64,000 nucleotides of DNA, taken from NCBI GenBank assembly GCA_010015655.1, contig ML976664.1:598011-662010 (forward strand), given 5' to 3'. This DNA is from Bimuria novae-zelandiae CBS 107.79 (lineage: Eukaryota; Ascomycota; Dothideomycetes; Pleosporales; Didymosphaeriaceae). Positions 1-12,129 of the stretch are shown here, piece by piece. How positions within the stretch are numbered: position 1 is the stretch's first letter; every line of letters starts with the position of its first letter. Below the pieces are notes generated by a model. That model was not told the origin of the DNA. It saw only the letters and a list, made by a program, of their open reading frames with translations, and ran no database searches. A program made the translations under genes and the position numbers.

Positions 1-1099
1 GAAGATTAGCACAGCTAGCTTAAAGCAACTTAGCTGTAATCTACCGCTGCTGACGCTAGATCTGTGGCTAAGTGGCTGTGAGGCCATGCGGCGCTTTTGC
101 TAAGCGCTCCGGGTCACCCGAAAACCGGCTCGGATTGGGAGCAGGGCTGTGAACGGATACACCCAGCATCGAAACTGTAATCAGCCTCCCATACAGTCAT
201 CGTGTGATTTCGAGATGCAGCGCAATGGACGACTATAGCTGACGTGAAAGCTTATATGCTATAGAGATAAACCATCGCGCCGCCCTGCAGCTCCGCAGAC
301 CCGCCGTTGATTCCTCGTCCGACCCACTACGTTCTCGTACCCCTCGAGCACATCGCAACCGATACACATACCAAGCAGTAGCCAAATATTGCTTCAGCTC
401 GTTAAAGAGGAATATTATGAGTCAGGTGGCGTCTAGAGAATAGGATGGGCAGGTCTCACAGCGGGCATGGCAAGGGACAGAGACTAACTGGTATAGTACA
501 GAATACCAGGATCCGAGTCTAGGCTTCGGCAATGGGAGTGAGTGTTACTCGAAGAACGCCGTCGTTGCAAGCACGTACAAAGGTGGAAAGGGTCTGCGTA
601 TTTTGGGGATACAGCTGTCGTACGGTCATACACCGAATGGCTCCTTGTGTGAGCACTGCAATCATTAGGGGCGTGGAAAGGTGCTTCAGTTTGATCTCTG
701 AGGGTGATAATAGGTATGCTTGGTAAGGTACTACGCTATCTAAGGCTGCGTTCCGTGGTCGTCGATAATGACCCTTATATCTCTTCGCAATACCATCCAG
801 TGCGGAACGTTCATGGCGAGGATCTATCTAGAGCGGATCGACCGTCCTCCCTGCTAGCATGATTGAAGTGTTCGTCCACTACCCTCGAAATATAACATAA
901 TAATGGCATATGTTTAAGCTTAGGTGATTGTAAGCTAGGTCGTTACTAATGTATAGTACATTCTCGAAGCTTCTCCTAGTGCAGTGGCAAATTGACCGGC
1001 GATGTATTCATGCGTTCCCTTGGACCCCTGTATGATAGAGAGTTCAAGAAAAAGAGATAATAGAAGATAATTATTTATAAAGGAGAAACGAGTGATCGC
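1..1099. other. No gene recognised
   Basis: The sequence is mixed in composition, without the strong TpA bias seen further right. The longest open frame (532-726, plus) codes for 64 residues with no family motif and no coding look. I see no gene, RNA or repeat that I can support. Confidence 0.4.
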
Positions 1100-1675
1100 C
1101 TAGTGGAGAGCGAATTCTACGACTTTCACCCCACCAGAAGGAAAACCCAACACAACACGATTCTTTCGAGAGGCTGAACAACATGGTCGATGCTCTAGAG
1201 GGAGCCAAAGTAGCTTCTTTTTCCAAGAAGTAATCCAATTGTCCTTAATGAAAAGGGTAGTATTGTAATTTAGAGGACGCCCCTGCAGATCCCTATCAGT
1301 TTGAAGATACTGGTCAACGTTAGATAACGGTAAGGTAGAGGATAAGGAGTCCTTAAATATGCGCGTCGTAGCGCCCGTCGCTGCATCCCACAGCCGTGCA
1401 GTGCAGTCATGCGAGGCTGATGCGACCAGCTTGCCGTCGGGCGAGAACATGACTGCATCCACATAGAGGGTATGGCCCCTGAGCGTCTGTGTCGCGGCGC
1501 CCGTCGCTGCGTTCCACAGCCGTACGGTGCTATCCCACGAGGCTGATGCGATAAGCTTGCCGTCGGGCGAGAACACGACTGCACTCACAGAGTAGGTATG
1601 GCCCCTAAGCGTCTGTATCGCTGCGCACGTCGCTGCATCCCACAGCCGTATAGTACTTCACGCCATACTATCAGC
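1100..1675 (-). pseudogene. C-terminal WD40 repeats of an NLR/STAND-type protein (fragment)
   Basis: Two and a half WD40 repeats are readable on the minus strand. Each has the pattern VVFSPDGKLIASAS, then RLWDAATG, then LRGHT. They are followed by a tail with LLWLPLEHRP and a final VVEF-like strand, which is the usual end of fungal NACHT-WD40 proteins. The repeats are nearly identical, as is common in fungal incompatibility-type NLRs, where the WD40 domain recognises a ligand. The open frame runs 1588-1100. Upstream, near 1660, the repeat frame meets a stop (TGA where a WD repeat has TGG) and the sequence changes to a BCS1-like fragment in another frame. No NACHT or NB-ARC domain is present. 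I call it a truncated gene; a still-spliced chimera is less likely. Confidence 0.7.
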
Positions 1676-2258
1676 CATTGATTCCACATGTCAATAGGTT
1701 GCGAAGGGTTGTTTTCCCAATGAACAATCCGTAGGAGAACGAGTCCTTGGCGATTGAATACAAATAGACGGCGGTTGTGCCAGAAGTATGAGCGACCATT
1801 GCAGGGAGAATAGTGCGGTGGCTTCTTCTCGGCATGCGATCCAGTTTCCGCGGACGATTTGAGATTTATCTTAGCGAGGGAGGTGCGTGCTGATCGCGCG
1901 AAAGGCTGGGAGCAGACCCAGAAAATGGGTATGTCATACGCTTCATCGGTATAAGGTACCTCGATCTTGGACACTGTAGACCTGTTAGGGGTCGATACTA
2001 TTGTTGCTCGCGGCAGAGTTACTAACAAAAGTAGGTTTCCACCAACTGCTCTATATATTCTGAAGCATACTTCCCGAACAACAGAAGCAAACCACCGATG
2101 CAAAGCGCCCGACTATAGATGCTTGGACAGCCAGTAAGAAGGGACCAAGCAGGGGAGGTTACAGGGTCGAGGCCGGGGAAGAAGAGGTCCAGAAGGGGCA
2201 TCTGATCAAGCAGGAAAGATTGATTGTGAGTAGGGCTAGCGTTGCTAAGTGAAGCCAT
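1661..2258 (-). pseudogene. BCS1-like AAA protein, N-terminal fragment
   Basis: BCS1-like proteins are membrane-anchored AAA ATPases; the founder acts in mitochondrial complex III assembly, and fungi carry many divergent paralogues. The first exon starts at about 2258. It encodes LLDLFFPGLDP, a membrane segment ending LLLLFGKYASEYI, then LVETYF. A 53-nt intron (1974-2026, gt..ag) joins it in frame to SKIEVPYTDEAYD, QPFARSAR and GRSYFWHNRRLFVF, the order seen in the BCS1 N-terminal domain. The match then stops and WD40 repeats begin in a different frame. The AAA ATPase domain with Walker A and B is missing, so the protein cannot work as a BCS1-type ATPase. It is a remnant placed next to an NLR remnant by deletion or rearrangement. 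Confidence 0.6.
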
Positions 2259-2735
2259 ATTAGAGAGTGCTTTGGGTGGGTGATTTAATAGAAAAGACGT
2301 GCAGGTCGGCCATGTTAGGTGGAGCGAGAACGGTGAACAATCAAAGGCAGCCATCCACATAAGTATCGGCTCGTCCCAGATTATGGGACTAAGCACCCAA
2401 CTTCCAGCAAGTTCTATCCTTTTATCTACTTCCTTCTCAAGAAATGGCTCACTGCGAGTGGACCACGAGGTATCGCAAGGACGGGACATCATATAGGGCG
2501 AAAATATCCGACTGCGGACACCAGGAGTTGGAAAAGCCCTCAGTACCGTTCCACTCAGGATGTTTGATACACACCAATGTCAGAGTATGAAGGAGAAATG
2601 TAGTTGATAGGCTAGAACACAGTTTTGAAATGTCATTAAGAGTCTATTAACCTCCTGTCATCGTATTTCGACAGTAATTTTCCCTCGATACTTGGATCTT
2701 GGTGTATCAAGGAACCCGAGCGGCGCACTGCTGAT
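2259..2735. other. No gene recognised
   Basis: An open frame on the minus strand extends upstream of the BCS1-like start, but its residues show no family resemblance and probably represent 5' leader. Nothing else is supported here. Confidence 0.35.
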
Positions 2736-3005
2736 TTACGCATACCTGCATTGCGTTGCACAGACTTGATGTCCGCACGGTGACATTCTCCCCATGTTGT
2801 TGCGCGGCAGCTCGCAATGGCAGTTGCGATGGTTGTTGATATGGGAACATATGTGACACCGCCAGCCTCTTTGCACCATGTCCCTCAAGTAGCATTCTTG
2901 GCGGTAGCACAGGTTCGAGTCGGCAACGTCGGTAACCGTTCTTTCAACTCCACACATGGTTTGTCTTCCAGTTCTGGGACTAATTCGCGCGTTCTGGCAG
3001 TACAT
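2736..3005 (-). CDS. Possible small Cys/His-rich protein (hypothetical)
   Basis: An 89-residue minus-strand frame has a Cys/His-rich second half: WRCHICSH, then CHCEL, then PCGHQVCATQC. The spacing resembles zinc-binding finger or ribbon motifs found in small uncharacterised fungal proteins. I do not recognise the family. There is no clear partner exon, and the neighbouring NLR and BCS1-like remnants are decayed, so this may also be a fragment. An overlapping plus-strand frame of 172 residues (2817-3335) has no recognisable motif. Confidence 0.3.
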   Translation of the reverse strand: MYCQNARISPRTGRQTMCGVERTVTDVADSNLCYRQECYLRDMVQRGWRCHICSHINNHRNCHCELPRNNMGRMSPCGHQVCATQCRYA

Positions 3006-3659
3006 GATCCCAGAAAGAATGTCTCGGTGGCCACATCAATACACTCTGTATTGGCGACCGCACATTTTGACGGAGGTCAGCTCGTTCGGTTAAAAGTGTT
3101 GGCTCGTTTATCTGGAATGTTGGATCAATCAGTTATGGGACGTTGGGTCTGTCAACTGAAGGAGGTTGTATCGTTCAGTTCGAGGCTGGCTTGTGGTGCG
3201 TACTCAAAGAAGGTGGTTTTAGACGTGGAATGGTTTGGAAAATGCTGGCTTCAATTGGTTCTGGAGATGTACAGTCTCGAGGTATGGCTCTCTTATATAC
3301 GATCCGTGAAGAAGCATCATACCAGATCGGTATAATCCTACATACTCGGGTACAGAGTGGAGGCGCTTCGGATTGAACCCTTAGTGTGCCTATCAATGCC
3401 TCCAGAAGCAAGGCTTGATAGTAACCCTGCAGTCTACTCAATTGCGCCTTTACGATTAGATGCTAAATATAGTTAGAAGCGCTGAAGGAACAGAACTGCC
3501 ACGACTACCTCCTGAAACTATCCTCGGATTGTGTTCTCTCCAATTGAACCTTTCTATATACAAATATCTGAAGAAGTGCCATGCACTCATGGCGCTTAGG
3601 CTATTTCTATTTCGTGGTGGTATGACAATGTTCAATCATTACGATAGAGCGAAACATCG
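3006..3659. other. No gene recognised
   Basis: Only short open frames without family motifs occur on either strand. Composition is balanced and not RIP-like. Confidence 0.35.
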
Positions 3660-3785
3660 TGTGACGTTGAAAAGAGTGTTGAGGCAATCGTTGTTTTGAT
3701 TGAGAAGCTATTCTATGGAGCTATATACTGTGGATCACGTGGATCACGTACGCGGGTGGCCCAAGCTTCATACTGAACCGTCACA
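3660..3785 (-). repeat. Short dispersed repeat, copy 1 (solo LTR or MITE-like)
   Basis: The stretch begins TGTGACG and ends CGTCACA, giving 7-bp inverted ends. Its reverse complement matches 33018-33169 over most of the length. Shared blocks include the segments around AAGCTTGGGCCACCC, GTATATAGCTC and CAACGATTGCCTCAACACTC. Orientation is opposite to the other copy. The TG..CA ends and a TATA-like block fit a solo LTR, while the short length also fits a MITE. I see no clean target duplication. Confidence 0.6.
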
Positions 3786-4622
3786 CACCCCCTCAGCTTC
3801 ATGTCGATCGAGAGGTGAAGCTGAAATCTTGCTTAATTAGGCAACTAGATATATAAAATTATTATTATTAATACTGCCCTGGAGGCGTTACGCGATATTA
3901 ATAAAATAGAGCTATTAAATAAACTCCTAATATTTAGCCTTTATAAAGACTTTAGTAAGCCCGTTAGTAGCTATCTTGTCTATAAGGACTTATTTAATAA
4001 TAAGTTACTTAGCCTTTACCTCTTGTTAAATCTATATTTAATAGATATTAACGTATTAAACCTTTATATGTAGTTAATTTAAATCCTTATTAATAATTCC
4101 TACTATTTATTAATTATTATAGTAGATCGTAGGCGTTATGCCTAAGTTAAATAAGATACTATTAAAAAAGTAAAGCTACTCTACTATTTATAAGCTAGTA
4201 AAAGAGATTAAAAGTAACTTTAATTTAGTAGTAGACTTAGTAACGGTGCGCTAGACAGTGGCCTTCTAGTTAATAATTATACTATAGAGAAAGAAACATT
4301 ATTTTTATAAGCTTTAACGTATCTTTATATTATCTGCGTACGAGGCGTCTAACGCACTAAAGAATAAAGGATTACGATAGCTTTAATTATTAGAAATAAC
4401 TTTTATAATAGTGTCGTTATAGGAGCCTTTAATAGCGTAATATTAAGTTATAAGCAAGTATTGCTGGACGCGTTATATAACTATAATATATAATTACTTT
4501 AGATTAGTAAGATAGTAAGTAAGAATAATATAACTATAAGTAACGTTAGGCCGCATCTAGCAAGTAATATAGGCGAGATAACTAATAAGCTCCTAATATA
4601 GCTTTATATATTAAACGTCTAT
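3786..4622. mobile_element. RIP-degraded transposon relic, family not assigned
   Basis: The sequence is extremely rich in TA dinucleotides with stops in every frame, which is the pattern RIP leaves. No domain could be read through. It borders the 5' LTR of the first gypsy element and may belong to the element that gypsy inserted into. Confidence 0.5.
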
Positions 4623-4837
4623 TGTAATAGGCTAGATGCCTTGTTGTACTATTCCTCGGTGAAACCCTCGGTGAAACTCTCAGTGCTCCTTTAGACTAAG
4701 TAGGGCCTTAGAAATCTCTTAAATCTTCTTAACAATAACAGCGCACATATAAGTTTAGCCTTACTTATAGATAGTTTACTCCTTATTAAATATAATCTTA
4801 TTACTAGGTATTAGCAACCTTTGCGCAGCCCCTTACA
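4623..4837 (+). repeat. 5' LTR of gypsy element 1
   Basis: 215 bp, TGTAATAGG...CCTTACA, aligned along its whole length with 10110-10324. Differences are mostly transitions of the RIP type. Confidence 0.9.
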
Positions 4838-5020
4838 TTTTATATTTAATTACCTTTAAGTAGCTAGTGTAGCTGTCCCCTAGTGCTCTACTAACGGACT
4901 AATTACAAGACCTGCTTCTAAGCAGTAAGTAGTAACAAACTAAGCTATATAGTTAATCCTTAGCTATTCTAATAGAATGACTTGTAAGACCTGCTTCTAA
5001 GTAGTAAGCACTACTATAAC

Positions 5021-5190
5021 AAGCGACGCTAGTGCAGGGACCTCTAATAGTTAAACGCCTGCCTAAGCACCACGACAAGCGACGCTAGTGCAGGGACCTT
5101 TGATGGTTGAACGCCTGCCCGAGCACTATAACGACGAGCAACGCCAGTGCAGGGACCTTTAACAGTTAAACGCCTGCCCGAGCACTACAA
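5021..5190 (+). repeat. Tandem repeat, about 56-60 bp, three units
   Basis: Three successive units carry GACGCTAGTGCAGGGACC and then AACGCCTGCC..GAGCAC, with small differences. They lie between the 5' LTR and gag of gypsy element 1. Minisatellites in LTR-retrotransposon leaders are common; no function can be read from it. Confidence 0.75.
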
Positions 5191-5445
5191 CAAACGTAGT
5201 AAGATAGAGACTAGCACTTACTACAGAGCTTTAAACGCTCGACAAGACGATAAAGGACAATCTTAGCAAATAATACTAACACTACTAAACTCGAGTATTA
5301 AAGTAATAATATAGTAGATAATAGTGTAGATAGGCGAACTTACAGCGCAAATAGCAAGAATTAAAAGTACTAATATCCTAGCACCTACTGCGACTACTAC
5401 TAGTATAACACCCGCGACACCTATAGCACCTATAACACCTGCGAC

Positions 5446-8400
5446 ACCTGCGGTAGCGTACGAACTAAAAGGACTTAAGGACCCTAAGGCATTTAATAGA
5501 ACTCGAAGCTAGTATTTACTATAGAAATACCAGATTAAAGCAAAGCTAAGGTCTAAGACTTAATAGTTCTATACAGACCGACTCGCGATCGACTACACTT
5601 TTAGTCGTATAATAAGTAATGCCAGAGTACGTATCTTCCCATGGGTATCTATTTACGCCGCAACTAGCACGCTTAATTAGTTCTTTTAGTATCTTAATAG
5701 AGCGTTTAAGGACGCGCACATGGCTGAGACTATAAGGAACAAGCTTTAGAACATGCAGCAAAAAACACACCACGTACGCGACTTTATTAAGGACTTTAAT
5801 AAGGAAGCTCTAATAGCTAGCCTATTTAACGATACTATCCTAAAGAGCATGTTCCTACACGCTCTTAATTACGAGTTATAGACTGTCCTCGCAGGCACTA
5901 TCTTTCCTAAGAGCACTATAATTAAGGAGATATAATTACACATTACTACTATATTAGATAATCTATAGCGGTTAAAGCTAAGCAGCAAGAAGAGAGACGC
6001 ACTACTATAAAATACTACCTTAAGTAATATTTCTGCTAATCCTATAGACTAGGAACTAAGTAGAACACAGATACAACAAGCGAAATAGGTCCCTTAGAAG
6101 GAGATTAATTAACAACGCGATAATAGATTATATTTATAATATAGAAAGAAAGGCTACTAAATTAGGTCTTACACTCTAAAAGCTGCTTAGAATCTTAAGT
6201 AATAGCTAACTTAAGCCACGAAAGCGAAAACCAAATTAAAGGCAAAAGATAACAACGACACGACAGTAGTAGATAATAATAAGTTAGAAAAAGAGTAGCT
6301 CCTAGTTAAAGTCGCGATCAGGAGCCTTCACGAGTAAGTAAGAACACAAGGACAGAATAGGATAAGTTTAAAAAGAAAAACATGCTAGCACCCCCGCTTA
6401 TAGTACATGTACTAGTTAATTAAACTAATTACACCTTAGCACTAATTAACTCTAGATACCTCTCCTACGCCCTTATAAACCGTTCCTTTATAAGATAAGC
6501 CAAACTCGAGCGCATAGCGATTCCACGAAAGCCTATTATAGAGGTAAATAATTAAGTTAGCTAGGTTAACGAAGTTACAAAGTTTACGTTTAATATAAAT
6601 AGCTACACCGAGACTAGATTTGCGTATATCACGCTAAATAATGCTAAAGAGGACATTATCCTAGGACGTCCGTAGATAAATTAGAACCAAGTTACTATTA
6701 CTCCTGCAAAGAAGTCAATATACCTACGCGCTCTAGGTATTAGAATCCGTAGTTAAGAAGGCAAGGCCCACCTACTAAAAATTTAAGAGGTTAGCGCCAC
6801 AGAATTCCAGCAATTAATAAAAATGGCTTAGAGCAAAAACAAGAATCTAGGGAAAGCTATAAAGATATTCGCCGCCTCGCTAGTAGACATTAACAAGGCC
6901 TTAGCGCCTAAGCTAAAGATTAACGTCCTATCTCTAGTTCTTAAGCACTAGAGGAAGCATATAACGCTCTTTAATCTTAAGGAAGCAAGCAAATTGCCGC
7001 CGTATTAACCTAAAATTAACTACGCAATTAAGCTAGAAGAGAAGAAAGGATAAAAGCCTAAAGCCCCTTAGAAACCTTTATATAGTATATTAAAGGGAGA
7101 GCTTCTAGTGCTACGGAAGGAACTTATATCTCTACTTAATAAAGGTTTTATATAAGTAAGTAATTTACCTGCTGCGTCGCTAATCCTATTTGCAAAGAAG
7201 CCAGGAGGTGGACTGTAACTATGTGTTAACTATAGAGCACTAAACGCCTTAACAAAGAAGGACTAGTATCCCCTACTACTTATTTACGAGACTTTAAATA
7301 ATATTATAAAGGCGAGGTAGTTTACGAAACTAGACGTTATTATAGCCTTCTATAAGATCTAAATCCGAGAAGGGGACGAGTGGCTTATAGCTTTTCGAAC
7401 ACGTTTTAGATTATTTAAATAGCTTATTACACTATTTAGACTAGCGAATGCCTCTAGCACATTCTAATGGTATATTAACTAGACACTCCGCGAATATTTA
7501 GACGATTTCTGCACAGCGTATCTTAATAATATCCTTATCTATATAAATAGTTCTCTCTAGAAATATTGCGAGCAAGTTAACAAAGTGCTTATATAGCTAA
7601 AAGAAGCTAGGTTGTATCTTAATATTAAGAAGTGCGAGTTTAAGGTTAAGATTACAAAGTATCTTAGCTTTATTATTAAAGCTGGGAAGGGCACACGCAT
7701 AGACCTAGAAAAGGTTAAAGCTATTAAGAATTAGGAGGCGCTAAAGACTGTTAAGGGCGTACGAAGCTTTCTAGGCTTTGCCAATTTCTATTAATAATTT
7801 ATCTAAAATTTTGGCCAAATTGCCGCTCCCCTTACAAGACTCACAGGCAACGTTACCTTCAGATAGACAGTAGAGGAATAGAAGGCCTTCGATACACTTA
7901 AGAAAGTCTTTATATCCAAACTAGTGTTGGCCTAGTTCTAAGCAGACCGCGATATAGTTATAGAATATAACTTGTCTAGTTATGTTACTATTAGAGTACT
8001 ATCTTAATATAACAAGAATATAATCCTACGTCCCTGTGCCTACTTTTTAAGAAAGAACACGCCTGCCAAATATAACTATAAAATCTATAATAAAGAACTA
8101 CTAGTAGTTATTAGAGGACTTAAAGAATAGGATGCTAAACTTTAATTAGTAGAAAAGTTTAAGGTGGTTACTAACCATAAGAACTTAGAGTACTTTATAA
8201 AGCCGCGAATGTTAAACAAGAGACAGGTTCGCTGGTCGCTTATCCTAGGCAGATATAATATGGAGATCCTCTACAGGCCAGGCAAGCAAAATATCCGAGC
8301 AGACGCATTATCCCGGCGAGAGCAGGATCTACCCGCAGACACTAGCGATAACTAACTATAGAGGAGACTCGTATAAGTCTTAAAGCCCGCTACATCGTAC

Positions 8401-9900
8401 TATAAGGAATTAGACAACACTAATAAAAAGACAGGTATTATAGTAATGTCTGTAAAAGTTCGTGCTCTACCCGCCGCAATTCAAGGAAATACTTAAGAAG
8501 ACACACGAGATTAAGATACTATTAAAAACCTCTAAATTAAGTTAATTAAGAGAGACCTAGTTTATTAAGAAGCACGCTAAGCTATAAAAAGTAGATAATA
8601 GAAATTCCTTATTATACTCTAGATTAAATGCTTAATTGCAAAATATAAGGTTAAGGACCAAGTGCTCTACTTCCGAGGACGAAAATGGGTACTAAACCAC
8701 AAACCCCTACGAACGTCTATTATTAAGTAGATACACTATTCTGTGGCTACTAGGCACCCTAGCAAAGAGATTACATACAAGATAATTGCAAGAGACTTCT
8801 TTTGGCCAGGAATATCTAACAATATTCGACGATATATACGGAACTGCGATACATGCGGAAGAACAAAACCGTGGAGAGATGGTCTATAAGGCTTTTTAAA
8901 ACCCCTGCCAGTGCCCAAACAAATCTGGAAGGAGATCTCGATAGACTTTGTTAAGGGCTTACTAGAGAGCAACGGCAACATAAACCTTATAGTTATTACT
9001 AATCGCCTAAGTAAAGACGTCGTGTTTATGCTACTAGTAAACTTAGAAATAGAGACGATAGTGCAAGCGTTTATCACGTATATTATTGCCTACTATTAGA
9101 TTCCTAATGTAATTACGTTAGATTAAGGCAGCTAATTTGTTAGCGTGTTCTAGACAAGACTTTGCGAGATTCTTTAGATTAAGCGGCGATTATCCATAGC
9201 ATTCTATGCTTAAACTAATAGAGTAACAGAGCGCATAAACAGCACATGGGAGACATACATAAAAGCCTTTGTTAGCTGGGCTCAAAATAACTGGGCACCT
9301 CTCTACCCGCTAGCACAAATTGCAATTAAAGGACGAAACGCAACAACGATAAGGATATCTCCTTTCTTCCTTTAGCATAGGTATAATATTAACCTACTAC
9401 AGCTAGAGATACCTGCGGGCGCCAATTGCAGAAAGTACACTATACATAAGAGGTCTAACCGCGAGAAAGCCGAGTCTATTGTTACTAAACTACGCTACCT
9501 TGTAGAACTTGCGCAAGCATCTATGGCACAGGAATAGCAAGAGCAGAAACGTTAAGCTAATAGGCATTGCCGAGAAGCGCCACACCTCCGCGTTAGCGAC
9601 AAAGTATGGCTGAAATTAGACAAGCAGTTTGCTACAGGCCAAAAATTAAAGAAGCTAGACTGGAGGAGCGCGAAGTATATAGTTATTAAAGTAATAAACA
9701 CGCATACAGTTTGACTAAATACACCTTTAGGCCCTTATAATATTTTTTATATTAACTAACTCTGACTAGTAGCATTAGACCCCTTACTAAGCTAAATAAA
9801 GGACGACGACTAGCCACTGCTAATTTAGGTAGATACTAATAGCGCAGATATGTAGGAAGTAGAAGATATATTGGCAGAAGTGTGCTAACGACGCGGATGG
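5446..9900 (+). pseudogene. gag-pol of gypsy element 1 (broken)
   Basis: The gag part (about 5446-6360) contains readable patches such as HHVRDFIKDFNKEA. A protease-like patch (about 6440-6760) has LINSRYLSYALI. The reverse transcriptase (about 7180-7760) keeps KPGGGL, the LDV catalytic-strand region and the LNNILIYI box where YVDDILIYS is expected. RNase H is the best-preserved part: at 8164-8355 it reads [24 protein letters not shown] and DALSRRE, all typical of gypsy pol. Integrase (about 8640-9500) shows VATRHPSKE, a CDTCGRTK zinc finger and the IDFVKGL core. Stop codons occur throughout. Confidence 0.85.
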
Positions 9901-10109
9901 GGATAGAAGTGGTAGTATAAAGTAAAATAGAAAGGCTACTACCTACTAACTATAGAGCTAGCTGAAAACCTCCAAAATACTAAAGCGAAGATTTAATAGG
10001 AGCAATTTATAGAGCTATATTAAGACTCTAATACACGACTTCTTCCTGCAGGGTTTCGGCGTGGATCTAATAACCTTTATCCGAACGCCATGAGAGAGGA
10101 GGGGGGTAA

Positions 10110-10324
10110 TGTAATAGGCTAGATACCTTATTGTACTATTCCTTAGTAAAACCCTTAGTGAAACTCTTAGTGCTCCTTTAGACTAAGTGGGGCCTTAGAA
10201 ATCTCTTAAATCTTCTTGACAATAACAGCGCACATATAAGTTTGGCCTTACTTATAGATAGTTTACTCCTCATCGAATACAATCCTGTTACCAGGCATCG
10301 GCAACCTTTGCGCAGCCCCTTACA
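10110..10324 (+). repeat. 3' LTR of gypsy element 1
   Basis: 215-bp partner of the LTR at 4623-4837. It keeps more GC-rich positions than the 5' copy, so RIP hit the two unequally. It is preceded by the polypurine tract at about 10091-10107. Confidence 0.9.
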
Positions 10325-12129
10325 AGGTCTTAGGCTCGCTCTATATTATTTTTAGCTAGCTCTTAAGCAGCATGCATACGCTAAGTAAGTTACTTTATAT
10401 TTTAGAAGTTTAGATTATCCTAAGGAGCTTAAGGTGTAAACTTATCTTAATCCTAGCTTTGCCTTAGCTTAGAGCCGTATAGAATTTAGTACAGCAATAT
10501 TCTAATAGTAGAATAGGGAAGTGTTATCTAGGCTCTATTAATTAGAGATAGTAATAAACTCTAGTTATCTTAGTAGTAAGTAATAAAGGGTTAGAGCTAT
10601 TAATTAATATACTTATTTATAATTTTAGTCTAACTATTTATCTCCTTGTAGTAAGTAATTAACAACTTAATTTTTACTTTAAGTATTTTATAAAATTTAG
10701 ACTAGAAGCTTAACACGAATTAAAGTCCTTTATTTAAAATAATAGTCTCTAGGGTATGTCTAAAGCGGTATACCTACTATATAAAAAGTTTAGCTATACC
10801 TTAAGCGTTAATTATTTTATAATAAGGTATAGATACTGCCTGCTTTAAAAGGCGGTTATTTATAACTATAATCTAATTATATCTAGACTTATCTTTTAGA
10901 AAATCTTTAAAATTAATGCATAGGTGCTGTATTAGTTAAAGAGGGTGTAGTATTCTAGCAGGTTAGGTCTATCTTAAATATACTTGTCGGCAAGCTATAT
11001 AGTTCTATATATAGCGTTTACAGGTTGCTTCTATACCTTTTTAGTAGTATTTGCGGGCGAGAAGTTAGTACGTCTTTATATAGCTACGGTGGATAATAGA
11101 TTTCTGGTCGTGGACTTCTTAAATAAGGCGAGTATACAGGGTAGAATCGGAGTTAATATAAAAATAGTCCTTATATAATAATAAGCCATCTCTAATATAG
11201 AAGCTAGATAGAAGGGATTTTTATTCTAATAAGAATCTATTCTATTTTTTTTTTAGCAGGGCTTCGATTGTAGCATAGGAGTTAAGATCTATAATAGCTT
11301 AATCTTTAGCTATAGTAAAGATTTCTGCCTAGGTTACTGTATCCTAAATATATTAGCTTGCCAGTTCGGCGTTAATTCGGCTGTCTAGCTAATAGGGACT
11401 AAGTAAAACACGAGAATAGTTATCCTACTAAGTAGCTTTTAAACTAACTAAGTCCTATTTTTAGTAACTTAAGATATTAGCTCTGGCGTTATTCTTCCTA
11501 GGTAAGTACTTAATTTAGAAGTTAAAGGACGCCAGGAGTTTAGACTATTTAGTTTATTAAGTATTTAGAACTTTAGTAGTTATAAAGTATTCTAGGAAGC
11601 AGTAGTCTAATAATATCTAAATTAAAATTTATACTAAAGTAAGTTTAGCACGCCACTTATTAAAAGTAGTAATAATAATAAAAAGTACCTTATTATAGAT
11701 TTCCTAGTTTAGTTGGGATCTGGTTAGAACGTGACTATAGAACGCAACAAGGTAAGCTTTACTATTAAAGTATTATTAAGAAAGTATTTTAGACACAACT
11801 CTATTAGATGCGTCTATTTTAACTATAGTAAGGAGTTTAGAGTTAAAATAGTAAAGCATAGGAATCTTTAGCAAGACGTTCTTAATTTACTAAAATAACT
11901 AATTATACTCTAAATTCTATTTAAAAGAAACCTAAGGACTCTAGAGGGAACTTATTAGTCTTGCTAATTAGGCAAAGTCTTTAACAAACTAGTAGTAAAA
12001 TCTAGTAAAATCTAGAAATAATTTTACACTAGTAATAGTAGTAAGTTATTCCTAGTTTCTAAGGACTTCGACCTCGTCAAGGTTAACTTTTAGGCTAGTA
12101 TTAGTTAAGATATAACTTAGGTATTTGTA
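10325..12129. mobile_element. RIP-degraded relic, family not assigned
   Basis: TA-rich sequence with stops in all frames. The only open frame above 60 codons (10984-11178) has no recognisable motif. It is probably the continuation of the relic left of gypsy element 1, or a separate decayed element. Confidence 0.45.

Larger units (their letters stand above)
4623..10324 (+). mobile_element. Ty3/gypsy LTR retrotransposon 1, full length, RIP-degraded
   Basis: Two 215-bp LTRs (4623-4837 and 10110-10324) begin TGTAATAGG and end CCCTTACA. A purine tract (GAGAGAGGAGGGGGG) sits just before the 3' LTR. Between them the plus strand shows, in order: a gag-like region, an aspartic-protease-like stretch, a gypsy reverse transcriptase, an RNase H domain and a zinc-finger integrase. 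Stops interrupt every domain, mostly at former Gln and Trp codons, so no protein can be made. The two LTRs differ mainly by C/T and G/A changes. The five bases outside the LTRs do not match (tctat versus aggtc), so no target duplication is visible. Confidence 0.9.

Noticed and set aside
5021..5190. Regular repeats that might suggest a CRISPR-like array
   Set aside because: The units are contiguous without unique spacers and lie in the leader of a retrotransposon in a eukaryote; it is a minisatellite.
10984..11178. 64-codon hydrophobic frame as a possible small membrane protein
   Set aside because: It lies in RIP-type DNA, where hydrophobic codons are over-represented by composition alone.
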